A stretch of DNA of 64,000 nt from Artemisia argyi (taxonomy: Eukaryota; Streptophyta; Magnoliopsida; Asterales; Asteraceae), in assembly GCA_030686995.1 (NCBI GenBank), contig CM060693.1, positions 119,687,228 through 119,751,227 of the forward strand, written 5' to 3'. Below the pieces are notes generated by a model. The model was not told where the DNA came from, did not search any database, and saw only the letters and a program-made list of their open reading frames with translations. Position 1 is the first letter of the stretch. Each line of letters opens with the position of its first letter. Below, piece by piece: positions 42,778 through 53,923 of the stretch. Position numbers and translations under genes: made by a program.

Positions 42778-45722
42778 AAGCGAGGTCACCTTGGAAATTA
42801 AGCTCTTTGATCTTCAAGCATTCTTTAGTCATGTAGCTCGTAGGTTCTGATTCTTCACTTTTCCGCACACTTTGTCCTTCAAGCAATGAACTTGCGATTT
42901 TGAATTCCTTTGTGATGTGTGATCTTTGAGCTTCTTTGAGATCATCAGCCATAGTAAATCTCCAAGCTCATCCACAGTAGTATCGCCTTCATGTGATGTA
43001 GTGACATTAGGACCATCATGCTCACACCCTTTTGGATCTGGAGAATTTACATCAGAGTTGTGGATCAGAAGACTTTTTCATCAGAGTTGCGGAAACGTTG
43101 TTGGTAGTCTCTCAACATTTGTTGTAGCAAGTCTCTCATCGTCATTGATAGTAAGGAGGATGTGTGAGCATGAGGTATGGATTGACCCGATTGAGCTGGA
43201 AATAGGAGCCATCAACGCCATCTTTATATGTGACCCTGAAATAAAGTAGTTAGCAATAAAGATAGAGAACGGATATGGCTTTGTCATTCGTTTTGCGAGG
43301 ACAGACTACCCTCCGGTTTTGAGAAAACCGACCTGTGATCAGGTAGAGTCTCTTTTAAAGTAGACTCTCCTTGACAGGAATTTCCAGCTTGTAGTAATGA
43401 ATTTTCTAAAGAATCCACTTCGGAATCTTCATACTTAGCATGTTCTCATACCGGAACGTCTCAAAGCAGACAGCACGGTAGAGTGAATCGGTGAATTGAT
43501 ATTCACGGATTGATGAGAAATTGATTTATAGAAATCACTCGCGTGTCATATGATAAACATTCTTGAGACACGATGAGAGTTTTAAGCTTTGAATCACGTT
43601 TCCATCAAAAATACTTTTTTTTGAAAGGTTATACACAATCAATGTGCTCGAAAATGAGTTGGTGAGCACACTGAAAGGTTTTTGCAAAAGTATCCGTCAA
43701 TCCATATCCTGGAACAAGTTTGATTCAATGTTGAATCGCACCATCGTTGCTTTCCAGTTGTCACTTGATCATTGATCCAAGATGGATCTCACATGTCACC
43801 TACTAAGAGCTTGAGTGATGTTCGCTCTAGAAGGATTTCCATCTTCATTGTGAATATTTTCATACCACTAGGATGTTCTGGCAATACCACAAGGATAATG
43901 CGTAGGACTCTAAATATTTTATCTTACTTTCCACATTGTGTGAAACAGTAACCATATTGGAGTTGTGTCCTAACGAGATTTATGGATGATCTCTTTGGCT
44001 CTAGACTCAATAGTGCGTTTTGATCCGCTCCTGGAGACTGTGGAGGAGTCTCCTGTATTAGGTATCAACATAGCTCGCAATGAGCGGTCGATACATTGCA
44101 CAGGGTTCCCTGTGAGATTGAAACAAGCTCTTTTAAGAGAACTTGAGTGGTTGGGAAGTTTAGTGCAGTGCGTCACTGGGTCCATGACTTCTTGTCTTCA
44201 ATACCGGTGTTACCTTAGTAACTGCCAGTAGATTATGAATTGAACCCGGTTTCTGCCCTAAGGTTGAATATTTGGAGGGCTATTTATTTTCACCCTTTCT
44301 CATTTCAGTTCTTTTTAATTCTTCAACCCCTTCAGTGCTTACCGAGACTTCACCACTAGAACCTTGTTGGGTTTGTTCCAGTCCTAGCTCTATCTCAGTC
44401 CGCACTCTTCCCTTTCTCACTTTTCTCCTTTTTTTTCAATCATTCCTAAGGACTTCTAATCTATCTAGAGGATTGTCCCTGGGAAGATCCTTCTGGTTCT
44501 GGTGGATCATGGGAACTCATACCTAACCTTAACCATTCTTATAACTCCATGCATAAAGATAAATGGTCGGTCTTTGGTATTACTTCCACAAACGCCTTTT
44601 GCTCCCCCTCAATATATGCATCGATATTCGAAAGTGTTTAGCACATATGTGGGAGCCTATTTATTGAGTCCAAAAGATCACTTTTGATTATCAGATTTCA
44701 TATTTAAATCACATTCTCTCCCCCGATCAAAAATTTCAAATCTTTTGAGATTTTGGATCTCAATTGATTTAAATAAGTTAGAAAGCTTTTGGGAGAGAAA
44801 TGCGGCCAGTTTTAATATTTTCTGATAAAAGGAACCTTTTTCTTGCTTCCCCTCAATCTGTGAGGGAGGTTGTTATGTGTCAGATTCGATGAGTTTCCAA
44901 AAGATTTGAAGTTTTAACGAAAACTCTTTGAAAATGTTCTCATTCTGACACATAACCATCACAAATCGTTTTGTTGCAAGGTTTTTGTACAAAGTGTGGA
45001 AAGTTTTAATGATACATAAAATTTTGAGAAATCACTCTCCCCCTCAATCAATGACGGATGTTAAAACTGAAATATTTTCATAAAATATTTAAGTCATTGA
45101 TTGAGTGAAAAATTTTCCAAAATTTTGGGTTCAATTTGATTTTCAATCAAAATCTCATGGTACCACCAAGTTTTGCACAAATACTTTCCGAAAAAATCAT
45201 AGAAGGGAAAGTATTTGGCGATAAAAAGAAGATTTTTCTTCTTTGTCAAGAAATAATGCACTGAAGCGTACATTAGATCGAGGGTGCACGGATGTAAAGT
45301 AATCCATACCCGGATGAACTTCACCCGGTAAAAGGAACAACCGTCTTTTTGGCAACGTGTTTTCCCCATTTAGAAAAAGGGGTTGCTATCTGAAGTAATA
45401 GCAAGCCATGATTTTTAAGTCCGGGTTACAGCCTGAAATGACTGCAAGCCATATTTTTTAAGAATGATTTGAGATACGACATGTTTAAAAAAACTTTATT
45501 TCAAACCGAAAAACTCTTGCTCAAGCATATGTAAGAATCTGTATCATTATTGAATGACATTTCTAGAAACGTACATAATATTGATTACACAAGAGAATGT
45601 CGAGAGAAGAATATTTTTAGATTTTTATGATTTTTCAGATTTTTATGGATTTTATAAGTTTTATATTTTTCTATTTTCTTTTTGATATATTTTATGTACA
45701 AAGGATATGTGAAGCCAATCCT
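42778..45722 (-). other. Copia 2 long 3' non-coding region
   Basis: About 2.9 kb without credible coding between the RNase H stop and the PPT. It contains further purine tracts on the minus strand (plus-strand CTCCCCCTC at about 44603 and 45038, CTCTCCCCC near 44717, TTCCCCTC near 44847) and a row of short hairpins (43310-43375; CACAGG/CCTGTG near 44098). It is similar in length and style to the copia 1 3' region but without the same sequence or accessory frame. Confidence 0.6.
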
Positions 45723-47339
45723 TCAATCATCATTCTCTTCTTGGAGAGACTTAAGAGTTTCTGGAGTGAGGCTCTTCATTCCAAGTCGTGGGAGAATGAA
45801 CTGAAATCTTTCCCGAGAAAGAGCCTTTGTGAATATGTCAGCCAGCTGAAACTCCGTTCTCACAAAGTAGAGTTCCACTATCCCTTTCTCCACTTGTTCT
45901 CTGATGAAGTGATGACGAATGTCTATATGTTTGGCTCTGGAGTGTTGGACATTGTTGCAACATAGGGCGATGGCACTTTTGTTATCACAATACATTGGGA
46001 TTTTGTTGAAATCATACCCATAATCTGATAATTGTGATCTCATCCACAAAATTTGAGCACAACACGAGGACATGGCAATATATTCCGCTTCTATGGATGA
46101 TATTGAAGTGCACATCTGCTTTTTGGATGACCAGCTGACAAGTTTCTCACCCAAGAATTGAGCACCTCCGGAAGTACTTCTGCGAGTATCTTGACACCCC
46201 GCATGATCAGCATCTGAGTAGGCCGTGAGAGCCATTGCATTGTCTTTAGGGTACCAGAGACCCAGGTGGATTGTCCCTTGGAGATATCTGAAGATTCTCT
46301 TGACAGCTTCCAAGTGCTTTTTGGTAGGCTTGGATTGATATCTGGCGCACATGCATACGGCGAAGAGAAGGTCTGGCCTACTTGCTATGAGGTACATGAG
46401 AGATCCAATCATGCTTCTATATTTGGTTTGATCAATTGTTACACCAGCTGAGTCGTCATCGAGTTTGGATCTTTCAACCATGGGTGTATCAACGGTGTCA
46501 CTAGAATCAAAGCAAAACTTCTTGAGGATGTCACTAGCATACTTGGCTTGATTAATAAAGACGCCTCTCGGGTTTTGTGAAACTTGTAACCCCAAGAAGA
46601 AAGACATTTGTCCCATCATAGACATTTGAAACTGGGAACTCATTTCTGTAGCAAAGCGAGCACATTCCTTGGAATCAGACGATGCGAAGATGATATCATC
46701 AACATAGATTTGAACGTGAAGGAGGTTGTTCCCAGTCTTTCTAGTGAACAAGGTAGGATCAACTACACCCTTGGTAAATCGATTTATAAGAAGAAACTTG
46801 GAAAGTGTGTCGTACCAAGCTCTAGGAGCCTGTTTGAGACCATAGAGTGCCTTCTTTAAGCGATATACATGATTTGGTCTTTCTGGGTCCACAAATCCTT
46901 CAGGTTGAGAAACATAAACCACCTCTTTTAAGTCCCCATTCAAGAAGGCAGTCTTAACATCCATTTGATAAACAATCATGTTACTGCTGGCAGCATTGGC
47001 AAGAAAGATTCTAATGGCCTCGATACGAGCGACTGGTGCAAATGATTCTTCAAAGTCAATACCCTCTTGTTGACTGTATCCTTTCGCAACTAAACGAGCC
47101 TTATTTTTCAACACATCCCCATGTTCATCAAGCTTAACTTTAAAAATCCATTTGAGAGCAATGATCATCGCACATTCAGGTGGTGGTACTAATTCCCATA
47201 CATCAAGACGGTCAAACTCATGGATTTCATCTTGCATTGCGGTGAACCAAGATGCCTTCGTAAGGGCATCTTTGAAGTCTTTGGGCTCGACTTTGGATAG
47301 AACTGAGTTAAAGAAGCACCACAAGGCATCGGTAGCAAG
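45723..47339 (-). CDS. Reverse transcriptase and RNase H, copia 2 (533-aa open frame)
   Basis: The best-preserved enzyme in the window. It is an uninterrupted frame (from 47324) that would copy element RNA to cDNA and degrade the template in the virus-like particle. RVT_2-type [67 protein letters not shown] and catalytic YVDDIIFAS at about residue 210. RNase [31 protein letters not shown] and [16 protein letters not shown], with acidic catalytic residues present, ending [12 protein letters not shown]. It is in the same frame as the integrase upstream, separated by one stop at 47340-47342 (after PVSTRK). It is a domain of a polyprotein rather than an independent gene, so the Met start is arbitrary. 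Confidence 0.92.
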   Translation of the reverse strand, partial: LATDALWCFFNSVLSKVEPKDFKDALTKASWFTAMQDEIHEFDRLDVWELVPPPECAMIIALKWIFKVKLDEHGDVLKNKARLVAKGYSQQEGIDFEESFAPVARIEAIRIFLANAASSNMIVYQMDVKTAFLNGDLKEVVYVSQPEGFVDPERPNHVYRLKKALYGLKQAPRAWYDTLSKFLLINRFTKGVVDPTLFTRKTGNNLLHVQIYVDDIIFASSDSKECARFATEMSSQFQMSMMGQMSFFLGLQVSQNPRGVFINQAKYASDILKKFCFDSSDTVDTPMVERSKLDDDSAGVTIDQTKYRSMIGSLMYLIASRPDLLFAVCMCARYQSKPTKKHLEAVKRIFRYLQGTIHLGLWYPKDNAMALTAYSDADHAGCQDTRRSTSGGAQFLGEKLVSWSSKKQMCTSISSIEAEYIAMSSCCAQILWMRSQLSDYGYDFNKIPMYCDNKSAIALCCNNVQHSRAKHIDIRHHFIREQVEKGIVELYFVRTEFQLADIFTKALSRERFQFILPRLGMKSLTPETLKSLQEENDD

Positions 47340-48302
47340 CTATTTTCTGGTGGACACTGGTCGTGAGGGATTACCTATGATGTTATCAATTGGGTGATCA
47401 TTGGTCCATTTTCTGAGATGTTCATGAGGTTGTGGATGGTGAACAGATATGGTAGAATTTGATTCTCCTGAAGATGATGCTTCGGAGGATGGTTCGGGAG
47501 CGAACACATTGACAAATGGTTCATCTTCGGGAGGGGCAAAAGGATTATTTTCACATGAATTATTGGTTGTCGCTTCTTGACTTTCAGAGGAAGAAAGTGC
47601 ATTTGACATATGTTGGGAGTTGCTAAATTCTGGAGCATCCTGATCAAGTGAAATAGAAGTGGATGGATCATTTGTGACACGAGAAGCATCAACAGCCATA
47701 TCATTAGGTTCTGCAGCTTGTTGTTCAGGAGCTTGAGGTTGCTGCGACTCAAAGTACTCATCAAACATGGGGTCAAATAACTTCTTCAATTCTTCACAAG
47801 TAGGCGGAACATAAGAAGTGACGGGTTTGGAGGGCTGTACAAGTCCCGAACTTATTGGTCCAGGAGACAAAAGATTTGGTGAGGGTCCAGAACTGGTGTG
47901 TCTTGAAGCCGTATGCTCTGTCAGCTCATCAAACGTGACATGAATTGTTTCCATGATTTGTCGGGTTCTTTTGTTGTAGATTCGGTACCCTTTTCGATCT
48001 GCTGCATAACCGACGAATACCCCAATATCAGCCTTAGCTTTAAGCTTCCCTAAGTCTTCACTATCGTTAGTTGGGTAGCACAGGGTACCAAAGACACGAA
48101 GAAAGGAGAGATCAGGCTTTTTGAGGTGCACCAGCTCATAAGGTGTCTTGTTGTGGAGAGGATGTATCAATGACCGATTTTGAGTGTAGCAAGCAGTAGC
48201 AATGGCTTCCGCCCATAAAAACATTGGTGTCTTTGAGAATATCAGCATAGTGCGAGCAGCTTCAACTAGTGTGCGATTCCGTCTTTCAACTACTCCATTT
48301 TG
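47340..48302 (-). pseudogene. Integrase C-terminal part and hinge, copia 2
   Basis: An open frame from about 48299 through VVERRNRTLVEAARTMLIF (DDE Glu segment), LWAEAIATACYTQNRSLI, TPYELVHLKKPDLSFLRVFG and ADIGVFVGYAADRKGYRIYN, then a Ser/Pro/Gln/Glu-rich hinge of about 170 residues ending HPIDNIIGNPSRPVSTRK. It is in frame with the protease/integrase piece upstream (one stop at about 48303, a former Gln codon) and with RT downstream (one stop). Confidence 0.9.
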
Positions 48303-49244
48303 TTAAAGAGTTCGAGGAATACTCTTCTGATGACTGATGCCGATACTTTCATAAAATTGAGCGAGCTGATGGTTTACAAACTCAGTTCCATTGTCAGTGC
48401 GAATGATTCTGACAGTTTTGTTAAGCCTTACTTGCAATTGCTTGATGATTTTGATAATGACATCGGGTGTTTCATCCTTGGATCTTAAAAACTTTACCCA
48501 TGTAAATCTTGAATAGTCATCCACAATAACAAGAATATATCTTTTCTCATTGAAGCTTTGCACTCTCATGGGTCCACACAGATCCATGTGAAGGGTATGG
48601 AGAACTTCGGTGTTAGAGTTGGTGGGTTTTGGTTTATGAGTTTGTTTCTTGCTTTTACCCAATTGACATGATGAGCAGAGATGATCCTTTTCATACTTCA
48701 ATCTGGGCATGCCTCGAACAAGATCTTTGCGAGAGAGTTCATTTATGGTGCCGAAGTTCAAGTGGTTCAAACGATGATGCCATAACCATGATTTACTTTT
48801 AGAGGCCTTAGAAAGTAGGCAAATGGGAGAGGACCGCATCATGTCTTCAATAGAGATGGTATACAAATTTGTTCCACGACTTCCCTTAAGAAGATCAACT
48901 CCGTCCAATTCTCTAACGAAACATGTGTGTTTTCTGAAGGCCACTTCGAGATCAGAATCATAGAATTGACCAACAGAGAATAAGTTGTGCCCAAGTCCTT
49001 CCACATAGTAAACTCTTGAAATCACACTATCACCAAACACATAATCACCATACCCCATGATAGCCCCAAAGTGGTCGTTTCCAAATCTAACTGTCCCGAT
49101 AAACTTTTTCACGAAATTTTTGAGCCGAGAGCGATCCCCAGTCATATGTTTTGAGCAGCCTGAGTCCAAATACCAAAGGACGATTTGTACGACCTGCATT
49201 TGAAACCAGACAGATATGGATAACTGAAAAACATAGATCCCCAA
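48303..49244 (-). CDS. Protease and integrase N-terminal half, copia 2 (313-aa open frame)
   Basis: Open minus-strand frame. Aspartic protease: LDSGCSKHMTG (residues about 28-38), FIGTVRFGNDHFGAIMGYGD, VYYVEGLGHNLFSVGQF. Integrase N-terminal zinc site: WLWHHRLNHLNF (two His) and DHLCSSC (two Cys). Integrase core: LHMDLCGPMRVQSF, VDDYSRFTWVKFLRSKDE and IIRTDNGTEF (the first two acidic residues). The frame ends at a stop just before the QNGVVERRN segment carrying the third. All visible catalytic and metal-binding residues are intact. A frameshift near 49140-49240 separates it from the region upstream. Confidence 0.92.
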   Translation of the reverse strand: MGIYVFQLSISVWFQMQVVQIVLWYLDSGCSKHMTGDRSRLKNFVKKFIGTVRFGNDHFGAIMGYGDYVFGDSVISRVYYVEGLGHNLFSVGQFYDSDLEVAFRKHTCFVRELDGVDLLKGSRGTNLYTISIEDMMRSSPICLLSKASKSKSWLWHHRLNHLNFGTINELSRKDLVRGMPRLKYEKDHLCSSCQLGKSKKQTHKPKPTNSNTEVLHTLHMDLCGPMRVQSFNEKRYILVIVDDYSRFTWVKFLRSKDETPDVIIKIIKQLQVRLNKTVRIIRTDNGTEFVNHQLAQFYESIGISHQKSIPRTL

Positions 49245-49486
49245 GTGTAATTGGGATCCAATAGGTTAGCACATGCATACTTAAGAGATACAGGATCAGT
49301 ATTTTCATTGATTCTCACAGATGAACCGATGCCAGTGGAAACGTTTGTCTTACTATCAAGGCATTGGGTCACTAAAGGGAATTTTCTACCAGTAGCCTTC
49401 CATCTCTTAACCTCTAAAGTCTTAGGTTCGGGCATTTAAGTCAATGGGCACTGGTTTCCTAGAGTGAATTTTCTTCCAGTAGGTTT
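49245..49486 (-). pseudogene. Repeated W-K-x-T-G motif segment, copia 2
   Basis: Short minus-strand segment before the protease. It carries KPTGRKFTLGNQCPL and RWKATGRKFPLVTQCL; together with NTWKATGKVFNSVGY just upstream (49487-49540) this makes three copies of W-K-[AP]-T-G-[KR]-x-F. Two stops interrupt it (after GYQ and CPLT), and a frameshift follows near 49142-49240. The role is unknown. Confidence 0.6.
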
Positions 49487-50542
49487 TCACTGATATCCTA
49501 CACTGTTAAATACTTTTCCTGTAGCTTTCCAAGTATTGTTATCCTGCTTGTGTGCCTTAGCAGATTTAACTGGGGATTTGTAAGAGGATTTCAAAAAAGA
49601 CACAACACATTCATCATGATTACTAGAAATTAAACAACCGTTACAAGTCTTACAAGTTGCATTTGAATTTGAATTAATTACAGTACGCTTAACGCAAATA
49701 CTAGAACCAACATGATTCTTTTCGTTCAACTCAATCTTATTGATCCTAAGGTGGTCTTCTACTTTCTTCCCTTGATCACTCTTAGCAGGCGAAGTCCTAT
49801 CATTCCTTGTATTGCCTTTAGGCTTTGTCCCGCTAGCTTTAGTGACATTGATTACTCCTGTAGAATTGACGATGGGAACATTAGATTGTTGCAAAGTTGT
49901 TTGGTTTCTAGGAGGTGATGTGCTATGATCAAAACTAGCCAAAGGTTTTTCAAGAGTAACATGCTTCTTCAAATTCCTAGATGAGGATGTGCCATTTTTA
50001 TCACGCATGTTGGAAATCTTGGGACACGTATCTATGGCATATTCTAACAACTCTTGTGACCGCTTGGTAAGAAAGCAAACATCCGATAGGGAGTTATCAG
50101 ATGGTCTTACCATTTTATCTTCTTCAATGGTTTCACGGGTCATGTCAAGGCAGTTCTTAAGATGTCTAAGGTAATCACTATGGACTAGCTCATTGTTCTT
50201 AAGGGGAAGAGGAATAAAAACAGCCTCACATGCATACTTTTTACAATTACAAACCACAGAATTGATATTGTCACTTTCATTCATCGGCATTTTCCCTTTC
50301 ACCTTTGTCTTTAGATTCTCAATTTCATTAAGCAAAGAAGCTATTTTTTCATTGGTTTTATCACGAGTGATCTTGATAGAATCATATAACTCTTTGTACT
50401 GTTGTTTAACTTTAGAATTTTCAACTTGAAAACAATCATTTTCATGTTTAAGTAAGTTGATTGTGTTTTGAAGTTGAAAGTTATAAGAATTTGCAGACAT
50501 TGGTTTATGGGTGTTGATTAGAGCATTCATGGGAGACTTCAA
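49487..50542 (-). CDS. Extra region III: basic, Cys-containing segment of copia 2 (351-aa open frame)
   Basis: Open frame between nucleocapsid and protease, not a canonical copia domain. The N-terminal third is helical and heptad-rich (LLKHENDCFQVENSKVKQQY, KIASLLNEIENLKTKVKGK). The middle has CNCKKYACEAV and a Ser/Lys-rich linker with SQELLEYAIDTCPKI. Near residue 300 there is a Cys/His cluster CKTCNGCLISSNHDEC (CX2CX2CX5HX2C), a candidate zinc site. It ends NTWKATGKVFNSVGYQ. It has no equivalent in copia 1, where the zinc knuckle and protease are about 300 bp apart. I recall comparable long inserts in Asteraceae copia polyproteins, without assigned function. It probably belongs to Gag or to a separately processed particle protein; that is inference. 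Confidence 0.6.
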   Translation of the reverse strand: MKSPMNALINTHKPMSANSYNFQLQNTINLLKHENDCFQVENSKVKQQYKELYDSIKITRDKTNEKIASLLNEIENLKTKVKGKMPMNESDNINSVVCNCKKYACEAVFIPLPLKNNELVHSDYLRHLKNCLDMTRETIEEDKMVRPSDNSLSDVCFLTKRSQELLEYAIDTCPKISNMRDKNGTSSSRNLKKHVTLEKPLASFDHSTSPPRNQTTLQQSNVPIVNSTGVINVTKASGTKPKGNTRNDRTSPAKSDQGKKVEDHLRINKIELNEKNHVGSSICVKRTVINSNSNATCKTCNGCLISSNHDECVVSFLKSSYKSPVKSAKAHKQDNNTWKATGKVFNSVGYQ

Positions 50543-52141
50543 TTGGGCAATTTGAGCCCTTAATAACCTGATCGTGTTCGTGTGAGCTTGGATATTTTTG
50601 CTAATTCAAAATATGCATCAAATTCCGAAGCATCAGAAGATGTCTTGGCCTTTGATATTTTCATTTTTTCTTCTAAATGTTGATATTTTTAATTGTAAAT
50701 TAAGATTCTCAACTTCTAGTTTAGAAAGATGCTTGACCATGTTATCATGATCATCATTTTGAATTTTTTCAAGCAATTTCAAATTCTCCCCCTCAAGCTC
50801 AACAACACGATTGTGAAGGTTATTCAAAGCAATAGACATTTCATGAAACTGACAAGCATTAAGAGAAGAATCTGTAGCAGTGTAAAACACATCTTGTGTA
50901 ATACATTTAGCAATCAAGTTGTCATTCATGATGAGAATATTTTTTCTGGCAATTTCACTATGCTGAAGAACTATTGCTTTTTGTTTACACTCGTTTTCCA
51001 CATTTTTAAACACTTCTTTCATGTCCTTAAGCTCAACATCAAGGGATTGTCGTAAACCCTCAAAGTGTTCTTTGACTAGTTTAAAAAATGGGATAACTTC
51101 AGTTAAGTAACACTCTTTGGTTAGCTCAAATCCCCGTTCACCCTCAGTGATTCCCGTTGGTGTGATTCTCTTTTTGCATGTTTTATCAAAATCAGAGAAA
51201 ATTTGACAGTACATAAATGCTAATAAGAGTTTTACATTGAGTGGGAAGTGACAACAGAACTAAGTGCATCGGTGTATTGGGGGGATACACCGTTGGGGTA
51301 GCTAACTTTATGGATGTCTTGGCCTTAATTTCCTCAGCTTTTATTTTCTCAATGTCTAAGGGCCAAAATACCTGTTCTGGTGTTAACTTAGTTTGTGGTG
51401 CAAAAACAGTCACTCGGTTTTGTTCATAATAATCATGGGGCTTAACAATGACTCGGTGTTTAATGCACTTTGGATCCTTCATTTTTTTATCAAATTTCTC
51501 TCTATTGGCATAATCAAGTTCCTCCAATTCTTTATCGGATGAACTATTTGGGGGATCATGATTGGGTGTAAGCATAACCTTAGCATCATAGAGGGCAGGT
51601 TGAGAGTCTCTAACGCTCTTAAGAAAATTTGTTTTAGGCAACCCTAAATCCTTATCACTATGCTTATCCCGCAGTTTCATGTGCTTTTCCACCATTTGAG
51701 CTGTTTGAGGTGTTTGGCCTAGAACATACAACTTGTTTTCAAGTTTATTTTTCAACTACTTAAGGTTGGAAAATTCGTTTAACAGTTTAGTTTCCTTTAG
51801 TTGAAATTCACTCTTTAGGAGATTTACACTATCCTGAATTTCCTGTTTTTCCTTAAAAGCACGTTCAAGTTGATTTTGAAAAGACTTAATCTCTTGTTTA
51901 AAGGCCATTTCCTTCAAATTTTGTTCAGTGATGTAGGCATGCATTTGCAATTCCATTTTTTGTTCACATTCTGTAAGCTCAAATTTAGCACGTTGTTCAT
52001 AGAACCTTACTTGATCCCTAAGAGTATTTATCCTAGTGGTTAGGGTGTCATCTGGTGCAACAACAGTATACTCATCTAATTCACACATTTCTTCATCAAC
52101 AGAGAACATATTACTTGATACAACAGACTCAACGTTGTGCT
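50543..52141 (-). pseudogene. Extra region II: coiled-coil segment of copia 2 (broken)
   Basis: Three minus-strand pieces (50633-51214, 51192-51755, 51756-52109) read as one former segment separated by a stop (51756-51758) and frameshifts. They are strongly helical, with heptad-like Leu and charged residues: DQVRFYEQRAKFELTECEQK, QEIKSFQNQLERAFKEKQEI, KLLNEFSNLKNKLENKL, and in the 193-residue piece RVVELEGENLKLLEKIQND and HLSKLEVENLNLQLKIS. Between them is a non-helical block with RITPTGITEGERGFELTKEC. The pattern suggests a long coiled coil, perhaps for particle assembly. No enzyme motif is seen. Confidence 0.6.
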
Positions 52142-52740
52142 TTATTGTTCATATGGGACAATATTGCTATTTCCCAAATTTGCACTATCTAATTCAGCAA
52201 CGTCAATTTGTTGTACTTCGTTATATGTCGTTTGTTCATGCATCACATCATTATTACTGACAACAGAAGACATACCACAAGATACGTCAGAACTACTGTC
52301 GTCATCCGAATGTTGCTCAGTTGGGAACCCATTAATAGTTTCCAATTCAGCCTCATTTGATTCACTAGCATTATTTTGTCGTATATCATAGATGGTCTTT
52401 TGTTCATCGTTGTTAGCACATATATCATATAATTTTAGTACCTCAGATATGATGGATGATTTGGATCGATCAGATTGTTGTGTGGGTGAGACAACAGATG
52501 ATAAATTAGCCATGAAGATTTTCTGAGCAGTGGGTTCGTCATCAACATCTGAGTCGAAAGCATCACAATCTTCTGCTTGAAAAATGTTTGGATCATTAAG
52601 AGCTAAGTCCTGAACTAGTTGTTCATCCACATCATCATCGAATGTCTTTCCATCATCCCCAGCAAGAAATGCCAATTCATCCTCATTAAGGACCACTCCA
52701 TTTTCTTGAGCTTGCATGAGCAACATTTTGTCCTTAAAGT
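52142..52740 (-). pseudogene. Extra region I: acidic segment after the zinc knuckle, copia 2
   Basis: A 194-residue frame (52142-52726) in frame with gag upstream. It starts LLMQAQENGVVLNEDELAFL, is very acidic (DDDVDEQLVQDLALNDPN, DCDAFDSDVDDEPTAQK) and ends with SNIVPYEQ. It is followed by a frameshift into the coiled-coil segment. It is the first part of the region absent from copia 1, although copia 1 has a short related phrase (ALLLALKDEAGG) right after its zinc knuckle. Confidence 0.65.
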
Positions 52741-53923
52741 AATCTGAGTTTTGAGGACGTTTTGGTTAAGTGCAGTTTCTGGCAAAGTGACCTAACCCCC
52801 CACAGTTATAACATTTTGGTTGCCTTCCTTGTCCCTAATTCACATTTGCAACTCTGTTCTAAAAGTTACCCCGCACAGCATTCTTTTGATTCACATTCTG
52901 TCTTCCTTGAACGTTTTGCACCATTACTTTTCCATCTTCCACAATAGCCTGATTGCGTGGATTGGAAGAAGTTCTGAGTTGATTGTTGGAAGATGGGAGT
53001 GCAGCCCTGAAATGTTGAACTAGCAGAGACACTTGATTGGAAAGGTTGTCAATCATCTTGTCAGTATGAGAGTATCCTGAGTCGAGGTGAGTATTCATGG
53101 CAACCGATGATTGTAAAGATGAGTGATCCATTGATGACACAGGTTGATTAGTTGGCACCATACTAGTCATGAAAGCAAGTGAATCATTTGTGACAGTTGG
53201 ATTGAGCTTCTCTCTTAATTGACGATCATAAGCAGCATGCTTCTCATGTTGTTGTAAATAAGCAAACAATTGCTCATAGTTTGTATTTCTCAATCCTTTG
53301 TTGAGCTTGACAGCAGTGACAAAACGATCCCACTCAGGTGACATGTTGTTGAAAAACTTATAGTTGAGTTGAATGTTGGGCATGGTCATTCTGATCATTC
53401 TCATGTCATTAACCAACTTGTGAAATCTGACATAGTAATCTGTAATGCTTTCACCAGGATTCATTTTGAAATGCTCAAACTCATCATACAATTGAGATTC
53501 ACGGTCTTCTTTGGTCAGCTCTGAGCCAGACAGAAGCATTTTGACATTGTCCCACACTGCTTTGGCTTCAGTGTTGAAGTTGATTAGCTTGTACACATCC
53601 TTGGGTAACCCTTGTATTACTATGTTGGAGGCACGAATGTCAGCATCATGGCGCTTCTTTTCAACATCAGTGAGATCATTGTAAGTGCGTGGTCTATCAA
53701 TTCCCTGAAAAACAGAGCCATCCTCAGCCGTGGAGATAGCATCTCTGGTTGTACCCATCTGCATAGGACCTTCATCGATAGACCGCAGAATGTTCTCACC
53801 ATTTTCTTTACCCAAGCAGTACAATCTGATTCTTTGTGCCCATGATTCATAATCTGTTCTGTCTAGCATCGGAGGTCGGGTGTCGGACCCAACAGCTTGA
53901 ATGTCATCTGATACTGTCGACAT
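52741..53923 (-). pseudogene. gag of copia 2 with zinc knuckle
   Basis: Capsid frame of 354 residues from ATG at 53923 (MSTVSDDIQAVGSDTRPPML) to a stop at 52859-52861. Copia UBN2-type capsid features: DRTDYESWAQRIRLYCLGKE, IVIQGLPKDVYKLINFNTEA, AVWDNVKMLLSGSELTKEDR, MSPEWDRFVTAVKL and the NNQLRTSSNPRNQAIVEDGK linker, also present in copia 1. After the stop, the same frame continues through two more stops flanking the knuckle CYNCGGLGHFARNC (CX2CX4HX4C, about 52785-52830). All three stops stand where Gln codons are plausible, consistent with C-to-T decay. The start is supported by position after the leader and the next upstream stops. Confidence 0.88.

Noticed and set aside
42926..44687. Plus-strand open frames of 61-107 codons opposite the copia 2 3' region
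   Set aside because: No shared motifs with any protein I recognise, wrong strand for the element, and interrupted by hairpins and purine tracts.
51241..53845. Plus-strand open frames opposite copia 2 gag and the extra region
   Set aside because: They are antisense shadows of the minus-strand coding frames.
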